Part shown: piece after piece, positions 1 to 6,558 of the stretch
Layout: each line of letters starts with the position of its first letter
How positions within the stretch are numbered: position 1 is the first letter of the stretch
DNA from: Ruminococcus sp. UBA4350
GTDB taxonomy: Bacteria; Bacillota; Clostridia; Oscillospirales; Ruminococcaceae
Assembly: GCA_002394125.1 (NCBI GenBank)
Contig: DGSY01000111.1
Location: 6,904-13,627, forward strand
DNA: 6,724 nt
Direction: 5' to 3'
The notes under the pieces: generated by a model
Database searches by the model: none
The model's input: only the letters and a program-made list of their open reading frames with translations
What the model was told of the DNA's origin: nothing
Translations under genes and position numbers: made by a program

Positions 1-28
1 TTCTGCTTCCGTTCATTTCCGGAGAGCT

Positions 29-1369
29 TTAGGAATTGCCGGCGCCGTAATACCGTGGGTCTCCGCCGTGACTGAACAGCACCGAGAGGATCATCGCGAC
101 AGTCCAGCCGATCGGCCACGCCGCCCAGATGCCCGTCGTACCGAAATGCGCCGAAAGCAGCTTTGCCAGCACCACGCGCAGGATCAGATCGGTGAAGGTC
201 GCGATCATAAAGGTCTGCATCCGTCCCGCGCCGCGCAGAACGCCGTCCGAGATGAGCTTTGCGGATACCACAAAATAGAACGGCGAGACGATCTGCAAAA
301 ACCGGATGCCGACATCCATTGCCGTACCGTCCGGATGATCGAGGAACACATAGACCAGCCAGCGTCCCAAGAAGAAATACAGCACCGCCACCGGCACACA
401 GACGATCCACACAAGCCGGACGCCTGCGCGGAAACCGTCGCGGATGCGGCTGAGCTTTCCCGCGCCGAGATTCTGTGCGGTGAAATTGGAAACACCGTTG
501 CCGAGCGTCGTCAGCGAAGTGATGACCAGATTATTGAGCTTGACCGCCGCCGCATAGCCCGCTGTCACGGCAGAGCCGAAATCGTTGATGATGCCCTGAA
601 TGATGATATTGCCGACCGAGATAAAGCTCTGCTGCAAAATACTCGGAATTGCGATCACCGCGATCCGGCGGAGCAGATACAGCGAGAACAGCGGCGTATA
701 GCCCTCCGTCCGGATCCCCTGAAGCCGCCGGATCACGACCGCCATCGCCAGCAGACAGCTGATGCCCTGACAGATAAAGGTCGCCCACGCGACACCCGAT
801 ACGCCCATGCGAAACGCCGTCACAAAGAGGATATCCGCGCCGATATTCGCAACGGATGATGCCGCGAGAAAATAAAACGGCGTTTTGGAATCGCCGAGCG
901 CCGAGAAGATGCCCGTCGCGATATTATAGAAGAATACGAAAGGCAGTCCCCAGATGTAGATATCGAGATAGCGCTTGGAATCCGCCATGATATTCTCCGG
1001 CGTATGGATCAGGCGCAGCAGATCCTCCGAAAACAGCAGCCCGCCGCCCATAAGCAGCAGACACAGTGCGCCGGCTGCGAACAGCGTCGTATAGACTGCC
1101 GTTTTCATATCGTTCAGGCGCTTTGCGCCGAAAAGCTGTGAGACCGTCACCGAGCAGCCGATATTGCAGCCGAACGCGAATGCGAGAAAGATCAGCGTGA
1201 TCTCATAGCTGTTGCCGACTGCCGCGAGCGCATCCTCACCGACGAATTTTCCTGCGGTGAAGCTGTCTGCGAGATTGTAGAGCTGCTGGAAAACGATGCT
1301 TCCGAGCAGCGGCAGACAGAAATCCCGCAGTGCTTTGGCGGGATCGCCGACGGTCAGATCCTTGGTCAT
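29..1369 (-). CDS. MATE family efflux transporter
   Basis: This is a 446-residue polytopic inner-membrane protein of the MATE (multi antimicrobial extrusion) family, which exports drugs or organic cations in exchange for Na+ or H+. Its internal two-fold repeat is visible. The N-lobe opens with P20 and QQLYNLAD (28-34), followed by AGKFVG and ALAAVG (39-52). The C-lobe opens with P242 and SILQQSF, followed by NIIIQGIINDFG. The paired loop motifs QLFGAKR (78-84) and QNLGAGK (299-305) also match across the lobes, as do SALGDSKTP (156-163) and RGAGRMQT (379-386). Length and about 12 hydrophobic segments fit a complete family member. The ATG start is supported by an AAGGAG RBS 8 nt upstream. The gene follows glgX by 61 bp on the same strand, so it is probably co-transcribed. 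The substrate cannot be read from sequence. The last codons and the stop lie inside a short sequence that recurs at 3653-3670. Confidence 0.96.
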   Translation of the reverse strand: MTKDLTVGDPAKALRDFCLPLLGSIVFQQLYNLADSFTAGKFVGEDALAAVGNSYEITLIFLAFAFGCNIGCSVTVSQLFGAKRLNDMKTAVYTTLFAAGALCLLLMGGGLLFSEDLLRLIHTPENIMADSKRYLDIYIWGLPFVFFYNIATGIFSALGDSKTPFYFLAASSVANIGADILFVTAFRMGVSGVAWATFICQGISCLLAMAVVIRRLQGIRTEGYTPLFSLYLLRRIAVIAIPSILQQSFISVGNIIIQGIINDFGSAVTAGYAAAVKLNNLVITSLTTLGNGVSNFTAQNLGAGKLSRIRDGFRAGVRLVWIVCVPVAVLYFFLGRWLVYVFLDHPDGTAMDVGIRFLQIVSPFYFVVSAKLISDGVLRGAGRMQTFMIATFTDLILRVVLAKLLSAHFGTTGIWAAWPIGWTVAMILSVLFSHGGDPRYYGAGNS

Positions 1370-1377
1370 TCAAATGT

Positions 1378-1383
1378 CTCCTT
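1378..1383 (-). promoter_or_regulatory. Ribosome binding site of the MATE gene
   Basis: On the minus strand the sequence reads AAGGAG, 8 nt before the ATG at 1369. It fixes the start of the MATE gene within the short gap after glgX. No -10/-35 pair is evident in the 61-bp gap, which favours read-through from the glgX promoter. Confidence 0.85.
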
Positions 1384-1430
1384 ACTTATTTGAGATAGAT
1401 GGCGGATATGCCCGCCCGGATACGGGGATC

Positions 1431-3524
1431 TCACCCGATGCGCCCGATCAGGACGGCCGAGGAGCGCGGTGCGAGCGTATAGCCGGACGGATCCGGCAGC
1501 GGCTCCGTCCCCTCCGGATCCGCAATATCCGCCTGCGAGGAAAAGGCCGTATGCCAGCCAAAGCCCGCCGGAATGACCGGCAGCGCAAAGCGATGCTCCT
1601 CCCAGTGCGCATTGACTATGATATAGATAAAGCAGTCCGCATCGGTGCCGAAGCGTTCGTGATCCTCCGCATACAGATAGGCGAGCGTCAGCCCCGGCGC
1701 ATTCTCATCCAGCTGCCACGGCACTGTTCCGTGGAAGGAGAGCGTCGGATAGCCTGTCCCGTTGTGGCCGAACTGATAATCGTCCGCCGTCAGGACGGGA
1801 TGCGCTTTTCGGAATGCGATGAGTCCCTGCACATAGCGGAAAAGTGTCTGATTCCGCTCCAGATCGCTCCAGTCGAGCCATGAGACCGGATTGTCCTGAC
1901 AGTATGCATTGTTGTTGCCCTGCTGCGAATTGCCGAATTCATCGCCGGAAAGCAGCATCGGCGTGCCGCGGCTCGTCAGCAGCAAGGTCAGCATATTCCG
2001 CACCTGCCGCTCGCGCAGCGCATTGATCTCCGGATCGTCCGTCGCGCCCTCCGCACCGCAGTTCCAGCTTGCATTGTCATTGCAGCCGTCGCGGTTATCC
2101 TCGCCGTTTGCCTCATTGTGCTTCTCGTTATAGGAGACCAGATCATGCAGCGTGAAGCCGTCGTGACAGGTCACAAAATTGATCGAGACAGAGGGTCTGC
2201 GGCCGCCGTAGAGATCGTCCGAGCCGCGGATCCGGCGGATCATCTCCGGCAGACATTCCGCGCCGCCCTTGATGAACCGGCGCAGACAGTCGCGGTATTT
2301 GCCGTTCCACTCCTGAAAGCGGCTGAATGCCGGAAAGCTGCCGACCTGATACAGTCCGCCTGCGTCCCATGCCTCCGCGATCAGCTTGCTTTTGCCGAGG
2401 ACAGCATCATGCGCAAGGATCTCCAGCAGCGGCGGATCAAGCATCGGTGTGCCGTCCTCATCGCGGGAGAGAATAGATGCCAGATCGAAGCGGAAGCCGT
2501 CCACATGATAGGACGAGACCCAGTAGCGCAGGCAGTCCAGAACCATCTGCCGCACGACCGGATTGTTGCAGTTCATCGTATTGCCGCAGCCGCTGAAATT
2601 GTAATAATGCCCGTCCGGCGTCAGCAGATAATAGGTGCGGTTGTCGATGCCGCGGAAGGAGATCACAGGGCCGTTTTCATTGCCCTCGGCGGTGTGATTG
2701 AATACGACATCCAGAATGACCTCGATCCCGTTCCGGTGGAGCTTCCGGATCAGATTTTTCAGTTCATCGGCCTCCAGACCGACGGCACCGGATGACGCAT
2801 AGCCCGCCTTCGGCGCGAAGAATCCGACGGTCGAATAGCCCCAGTAATTGAGCAGGCGCTGACCGCCGTATTCCCTTGCATTCTCGAATTCATCGAATGC
2901 GAAAATCGGCATCAACTCCACGCAGTTGACGCCGAGCTGCCTGAGATAGGGGATTTTTTCCGTGAGGCCGGAAAAGGTTCCCGGACGCTGCACACCGCTC
3001 GCCGGATGCATGGTAAAGGAGCGGACATGAAGCTCATAGATGATCAGACTGCTGTTCGGCTGCTCCAGCGGCTTGTCGCCGTTCCATGTGTAGTTCTCAT
3101 AGATGATCTGGCCCCTGTGCTGGAACGGATTGTCGGCACGCACCTCCCCGCCCCAGACCGTTCTGCCGGAAACGGATTTTGCATAGGGATCCAGCACAAC
3201 GCGGTTGCGGTCGAAGCAGAGTCCTTTTTCCGGATCATTGGGGCCGTCGAAGCGGTAGCCGTATTCGGTCATCTCGAAATTCAGCCCGAATACCATGATC
3301 GCATAGACATTGCCGATGCGGTATTCCTCCGGCACAGGTATTTCGGCGAACGGCTCGTTCTGGCCGTGATAATACAGCACCAGCGTACAGCCTGTCGCCT
3401 CCTTGGAATAGATGCTGAAATTGACGCCGCCGTCAATGAGCGTCGCACCGAACGGGAAAACGTGTCCGATGCAGTAGCCCAGATCCTGAAATTTCTCTGT
3501 CGGGAATTCGTCAAAGGATCTCAT
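1431..3524 (-). CDS. glgX: Glycogen debranching enzyme GlgX (GH13 isoamylase type)
   Basis: This is a 697-residue GH13 alpha-glucan debranching enzyme that hydrolyses alpha-1,6 branch linkages in glycogen or related glucans. There is no signal peptide, so it should be cytoplasmic. An N-terminal CBM48-like beta domain (about 16-110) is followed by the (beta/alpha)8 barrel and a C-terminal beta domain (about 600-697). All four conserved GH13 regions are present: DVVFNHT (272-278); VDGFRFDLAS with nucleophile D347; LIAEAWD with acid/base E384; and FVTCHDG with transition-state stabiliser D455. The motifs NYWGYSTVGFFAP (226-238) and NNNAYCQDNPVSWLDW (537-552) are typical of the GlgX/TreX/isoamylase group, and the length suits that group. 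The ATG at 3524 has a G-rich RBS and sits about 50 nt below a strong promoter. A type I pullulanase activity is the main alternative, but pullulanases usually carry YNWGYDP rather than NYWGYST. No other glycogen gene is in the window. Confidence 0.95.
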   Translation of the reverse strand: MRSFDEFPTEKFQDLGYCIGHVFPFGATLIDGGVNFSIYSKEATGCTLVLYYHGQNEPFAEIPVPEEYRIGNVYAIMVFGLNFEMTEYGYRFDGPNDPEKGLCFDRNRVVLDPYAKSVSGRTVWGGEVRADNPFQHRGQIIYENYTWNGDKPLEQPNSSLIIYELHVRSFTMHPASGVQRPGTFSGLTEKIPYLRQLGVNCVELMPIFAFDEFENAREYGGQRLLNYWGYSTVGFFAPKAGYASSGAVGLEADELKNLIRKLHRNGIEVILDVVFNHTAEGNENGPVISFRGIDNRTYYLLTPDGHYYNFSGCGNTMNCNNPVVRQMVLDCLRYWVSSYHVDGFRFDLASILSRDEDGTPMLDPPLLEILAHDAVLGKSKLIAEAWDAGGLYQVGSFPAFSRFQEWNGKYRDCLRRFIKGGAECLPEMIRRIRGSDDLYGGRRPSVSINFVTCHDGFTLHDLVSYNEKHNEANGEDNRDGCNDNASWNCGAEGATDDPEINALRERQVRNMLTLLLTSRGTPMLLSGDEFGNSQQGNNNAYCQDNPVSWLDWSDLERNQTLFRYVQGLIAFRKAHPVLTADDYQFGHNGTGYPTLSFHGTVPWQLDENAPGLTLAYLYAEDHERFGTDADCFIYIIVNAHWEEHRFALPVIPAGFGWHTAFSSQADIADPEGTEPLPDPSGYTLAPRSSAVLIGRIG

Positions 3525-3533
3525 GGAAAAATG

Positions 3534-3542
3534 CCCCCCTTT
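3534..3542 (-). promoter_or_regulatory. G-rich ribosome binding site of glgX
   Basis: The minus strand reads AAAGGGGGG, ending 9 nt before the glgX ATG at 3524. It pairs less well with the anti-Shine-Dalgarno sequence than the AAGGAG sites of the two other complete genes here. It is still the only purine-rich stretch at suitable spacing, so it supports this start. Confidence 0.6.
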
Positions 3543-3577
3543 CCGGAATGCGGCGTTCCGCTGCCGCCTGTATTTTC

Positions 3578-3606
3578 AGTATAACACATTTTCCCTAAAA
3601 TGTAAA
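3578..3606 (-). promoter_or_regulatory. Sigma-A type promoter of glgX (and probably the MATE gene)
   Basis: On the minus strand a -35 box TTTACA (3606-3601) is followed by a 17-nt spacer and a -10 box TATACT (3583-3578). The -10 is preceded by TGT, which makes it an extended -10 (TGnTATACT). The predicted transcription start is near 3571, giving a leader of about 47 nt before the glgX ATG. The leader can form two mutually exclusive 5-bp hairpins close to the RBS: 3544-3548 with 3556-3560, or 3550-3554 with 3563-3567. Confidence 0.8.
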
Positions 3607-3950
3607 GTTAGGCGGACAGATCTCGCTGCCGTTTCCCTTTTCATTCGCGTATGGAGAACTTTAGGAATTGGCAGCGGGCACTGCCCGCCGCCGGATTGTC
3701 TCTTTCCTCTCTTATGATTCCCCCTCGTACCCTGCGGAACGGCTTAAACGAAAAACAAACAATCAGACCAGACGGGAAACCCAACAGCGATACAAAGATT
3801 GACTGCAAATCTCTCCTCATCTGAATCAATGCTGACATCGGCCTGTCATTTTTCCGCGCATCTGCTTCAAAATTGAGAGCGTAAAATCGCAAAAATCAAC
3901 CCCGCATCCGCGAAAAAACCAACAGATATTGAAAAAATACAAATATGCTA
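3607..3950. other. Intergenic stretch between the divergent promoters
   Basis: These 344 bases lie between the glgX and ATPase promoters and hold no gene I can support. The small open frames here, such as a TTG-started 83-codon one at 3641-3892 on the minus strand, have no convincing RBS and no recognisable protein. The left third contains the possible repeat and hairpin at 3653-3692. The right end, about 3910-3950, is A/T-rich and could act as an upstream element for the ATPase promoter. I see no riboswitch fold, and both predicted leaders begin outside this stretch. Confidence 0.6.
3653..3692. repeat. Possible dispersed repeat with GC-rich hairpin
   Basis: The first 18 bases (3653-3670) match 21-38, at the end of the MATE gene, at 17 of 18 positions in the same orientation. 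They run straight into an inverted repeat: 3670-3679 pairs with 3683-3692 around a 3-nt ACT loop, ten positions with one A-C mismatch. No T-run follows on either strand, so it does not look like a standard intrinsic terminator. Looser similarity continues upstream, with CTGC, TTCC and TTCATT in the same order in both places. It may be one copy of a genome-wide intergenic repeat, but only two partial copies are visible here. Confidence 0.45.
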
Positions 3951-3979
3951 TTGCCAAACTGCCAAAAAGAGGGTATAAT
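3951..3979 (+). promoter_or_regulatory. Sigma-A type promoter of the P-type ATPase gene
   Basis: The -35 box TTGCCA (3951-3956) is followed by a 17-nt spacer and a perfect -10 box TATAAT (3974-3979). The start of transcription should be near 3986, which leaves a leader of only about 26 nt and no room for a riboswitch. The heptamer TGCCAAA occurs twice, at 3952-3958 and 3960-3966, overlapping the -35 box and spacer. This could be a regulator site but may be chance. Confidence 0.85.
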
Positions 3980-3997
3980 AGTATCAATACATATAAA

Positions 3998-4004
3998 AAG
4001 GAGA
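3998..4004 (+). promoter_or_regulatory. Ribosome binding site of the P-type ATPase gene
   Basis: AAGGAGA lies 7 nt before the ATG at 4012. It is a strong site and selects this start over other in-frame starts. Confidence 0.9.
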
Positions 4005-4011
4005 ACCGAAA

Positions 4012-6402
4012 ATGGCACAGAACGACAATCCGAAGCCCACAGCACCGGAGCTGCACGGGCTTTCTGCACAGGAGGTCGCTTCACGGGTCGGTCAGGGCAA
4101 AGCGAATACTCCCGTCGAGCCGCTCTCAAAATCCATCGGGCAGATCATCTTCAGCAATGTGTTCACCTACTTCAACCTGATCTTCGCGATCCTCGCGACA
4201 TTGCTGCTCACCGCAGGACTCCACAAGGATCTGGTGTTTCTCCCGCTCATCATCTGCAACTCTGCGATCGGTATTATTCAGGAGCTGCGCTCCAAGCGCC
4301 TGCTCGATCAGCTCTCCGTGCTGAATTCCCCGACCGCAAAGGTCATCCGCGACGGGCAGGAGCAGAAGATTCCCTCCGATCAGCTCGTGCTGGATGATAT
4401 CGTCCTGTTCAAGGCCGGCGACCAGATCCCTGCGGATGCAGAGGTCATCTCCGGAAAGGTCTCCGTCAATGAATCCCTGCTGACCGGCGAATCCGATGAG
4501 ATCATCAAGGAATCCGGCGCAGAGCTGATGAGCGGCAGCTTCATCGTCTCCGGCTCCTGCTGTGCAAGGCTCACCCGCGTCGGCGCGGAATCCTATATCT
4601 CCAAGCTGACGCTTCAGGCAAAGACCGTTGACAATGCCGAGGAATCGGAAATGCTGCGCTCCATGAACAAGCTGCTCAAGATCGCCGGTGTGATCCTCAT
4701 TCCGCTCGGCGGACTGATGTTCTATCAGAGCTTCGTGACCAATCATCTCACCTATGCGCAGAGCGTCAAAACGACCGTCGCTGCCGTGATCGGCATGATT
4801 CCGGAGGGACTGTTCCTGCTGTGCAGCGTGACGCTGGCGCTCAGCGCAATGCGTCTGGCAAAGCAGAAGGTTCTCGTTCACGATATGAAATGCATCGAGA
4901 CACTCGCCCGCGTCAATGTTCTCTGCGTCGATAAGACCGGCACGATCACCGAGAACACCATGCGCGTGACGGATGTCGTCCCGCTCGGCGATGCGGACAA
5001 GGATATGCTGACCGGCCTGCTGAGCGACTTTGCAGCAGAGCAGTCCGCCGACAATATCACCATGTCCGCGATCAAGCAGTATTTCACAACACCGACCGGC
5101 GCAAAGATCGTTTCCCATACGGATTTCTCCTCGGAATTCAAATATTCCAGCGTGACCTTTGAAAAGGCCGCCTATGTACTCGGTGCGCCGGAGCGGATCC
5201 TGCGCGAACGGTATGAGCAGTTCCGCGAGGAGATCGAATTCGACAGCCGCAAGGGATACCGTGTTCTGGCATTTGCGCGCTACAGCGGCACACCGGACGG
5301 CAAGGCGCTGACCGAAGACTGCGAGCCGCTCGCGCTCATCCTCATCACGAATCCGATCCGCAAATCCGCGCCCGCGACCTTCAAATTCTTCGAGAATGAG
5401 GGCGTCGAGGTCAAGGTCATCTCCGGCGACAATCCGATCACAGTCTCGGAGGTCGCAAAGCAGGCCGGCATTGCGAATGCAGAGAAATATGTCGATGCCT
5501 CCACGCTGACGACCGATGAAGCCGTTGCAGAGGCAATGAAGAATTACACGGTCTTCGGCCGCGTGACGCCCGATCAGAAGCGCAAATTCGTCAAGGCATT
5601 GCAGGCGCAGGAAAAGACCGTTGCCATGACCGGCGACGGCGTCAACGATATCCTCGCGCTGAAGGATGCGGACTGCTCCGTCGCGATGGCATCCGGAAGC
5701 GATGCGGCGGTGCATTCGGCACAGCTCGTTCTGCTGGATTCCGATTTCGCGCACATGACCGATGTCGTCATGGAGGGCAGACAGTGCGTCAACAATCTGG
5801 AGCGCTCCGGCGCCCTGTTCATGGTCAAGAATCTCTTTTCCGTTCTGCTCACAATCGTGGCGCTGATCCGCGGCATCACCTATCCGCTGACGCCCTCGCA
5901 GATCACGCTCATCAGTACCTTTACGATCGGCCTGCCGGCCTTCCTGCTCTCACAGGTGCCGGATCACTTCATGATCAAGGGCAAATTCGCACAGAATGTC
6001 GTGCAGCGGGCGCTGCCCGGTGCGCTGACGGATCTGATCGTCGTCATGGCAATGGTGACCTTCGGCAAGATCTTCGAGGTCTCGCAGGCGGAGATCACGA
6101 CAGCCTCAACGCTGCTGCTTTCGATCGTCGGATTCCTGTTCCTGCGCCATATCTGCAAGCCGCATACTTCGTTCAAATCCGCTGTCCGGCTGCTTTGTAT
6201 CGCCGGCCTGATGGTCGCCTTCCGTATCTTCGACTCTGTCTTTGATCTGGAGCCGCTCTCGACGCAGGGCTGGCTGCTGACGATCAATTTCGGCATCATG
6301 GCAGATACGTTCATGCGCTTCATCCGCTACCTGCTCTACAATGCAGAAAAGATGCTGCTGAAAATGAACATCGCCAAAAAGGAAAGCGGAAACTTTATCT
6401 GA
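4012..6402 (+). CDS. Cation-translocating P-type ATPase (CtpE-like)
   Basis: This 796-residue membrane ATPase moves a cation across the cytoplasmic membrane through a phospho-aspartate cycle. An N-terminal cytoplasmic stretch (1-43) leads into M1/M2 (about 44-92). The actuator domain carries TGES (158-161), and M3/M4 (about 220-285) include PEGL with E265. The phosphorylation motif DKTGT has D307. A short nucleotide domain (about 325-435) has FSSEFKYSS (372-380), LGAPE (390-394) and KGYRVL (414-419). The hinge TGDGVND is at 540-546 and M5-M10 span about 598-780. LGAPE replaces the usual KGAPE, and only about 230 residues separate DKTGT from TGDGVND, so the pump is compact. The FSS and LGAPE motifs and PEGL suggest the mycobacterial CtpE-like group, for which Ca2+ transport is reported; the ion here is inferred. 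No metal-binding N-terminal CXXC domain is present, which argues against a Cu or Zn/Cd pump. The gene has its own promoter and RBS and appears monocistronic. Confidence 0.95.
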   Translation: MAQNDNPKPTAPELHGLSAQEVASRVGQGKANTPVEPLSKSIGQIIFSNVFTYFNLIFAILATLLLTAGLHKDLVFLPLIICNSAIGIIQELRSKRLLDQLSVLNSPTAKVIRDGQEQKIPSDQLVLDDIVLFKAGDQIPADAEVISGKVSVNESLLTGESDEIIKESGAELMSGSFIVSGSCCARLTRVGAESYISKLTLQAKTVDNAEESEMLRSMNKLLKIAGVILIPLGGLMFYQSFVTNHLTYAQSVKTTVAAVIGMIPEGLFLLCSVTLALSAMRLAKQKVLVHDMKCIETLARVNVLCVDKTGTITENTMRVTDVVPLGDADKDMLTGLLSDFAAEQSADNITMSAIKQYFTTPTGAKIVSHTDFSSEFKYSSVTFEKAAYVLGAPERILRERYEQFREEIEFDSRKGYRVLAFARYSGTPDGKALTEDCEPLALILITNPIRKSAPATFKFFENEGVEVKVISGDNPITVSEVAKQAGIANAEKYVDASTLTTDEAVAEAMKNYTVFGRVTPDQKRKFVKALQAQEKTVAMTGDGVNDILALKDADCSVAMASGSDAAVHSAQLVLLDSDFAHMTDVVMEGRQCVNNLERSGALFMVKNLFSVLLTIVALIRGITYPLTPSQITLISTFTIGLPAFLLSQVPDHFMIKGKFAQNVVQRALPGALTDLIVVMAMVTFGKIFEVSQAEITTASTLLLSIVGFLFLRHICKPHTSFKSAVRLLCIAGLMVAFRIFDSVFDLEPLSTQGWLLTINFGIMADTFMRFIRYLLYNAEKMLLKMNIAKKESGNFI

Positions 6403-6442
6403 TGCATGATGCAGCGCGCCTGCCTCTCAGGAATTATCATAT

Positions 6443-6461
6443 AAAAAAAGCCTGAAGGCTT
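6443..6461 (-). terminator. Intrinsic terminator, minus strand (EamA gene)
   Basis: On the minus strand AAGCC, a TTCA loop and GGCTT form a 5-bp stem followed by five more T residues. It lies about 100 nt beyond the stop of the EamA gene. The stem is short, but the T-tract is good, and it points only this way because no T-run follows on the plus strand. Confidence 0.55.
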
Positions 6462-6486
6462 AAGACGGATACCCATATAGAAGTTT

Positions 6487-6526
6487 TGCCCCTGAGTGTT
6501 ACAAAGCACTCAGGGGCATTATATTT
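6487..6526 (+). terminator. Intrinsic terminator, plus strand (ATPase gene)
   Basis: A perfect 12-bp stem pairs 6487-6498 with 6507-6518 and can be extended by a G-U and a U-A pair, leaving the loop ACAA. It is followed by TTATATTTT on the plus strand, the tail expected of a terminator for the ATPase gene ending 85 nt upstream. On the minus strand the stem is followed by AAAACTTC, so termination of the EamA transcript here would be weak. Confidence 0.75.
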
Positions 6527-6558
6527 TAAACGGTTGCTAAGATAAATCAGAATTTGTA

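Larger units (their letters stand above)
6403..6558. other. Convergent intergenic region
   Basis: This 156-bp gap separates the ATPase gene from the convergent EamA gene. It contains two hairpins, described separately, and no open frame worth calling. GATGCATGATGCA just after the ATPase stop is a short imperfect tandem of no clear role. Confidence 0.7.

Noticed and set aside
68..859. 263-codon plus-strand open frame opposite the MATE gene
   Set aside because: Very rich in Arg, Asp, His and Gln with no domain. It is the antisense shadow of a hydrophobic membrane protein gene.
1401..1416. Small inverted repeat (5-bp stem, GGCGG/CCGCC) between glgX and the MATE gene
   Set aside because: Too short and without a T-tract on either strand, so not called a terminator.
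2118..2795. Plus-strand open frame opposite glgX
   Set aside because: Shadow of the GH13 coding sequence, whose four catalytic regions on the minus strand are intact.
3641..3892. 83-codon minus-strand open frame in the intergenic region
   Set aside because: It starts at TTG without a good RBS, has no recognisable protein, and runs through the GC hairpin and possible repeat. Probably non-coding.
3607..4011. Possible metal riboswitch (for example M-box or yybP-ykoY type) upstream of the ATPase gene
   Set aside because: The consensus promoter at 3951-3979 leaves only about 26 nt of leader, and no characteristic stems were seen upstream.
4126..5754. Long 542-codon open frame on the minus strand opposite the ATPase gene
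   Set aside because: It lies wholly within a well-supported P-type ATPase gene, has low-complexity Arg/Asp/Gly/Leu-rich content and no recognisable domain. It is explained by the GC-rich codon bias of the sense gene.
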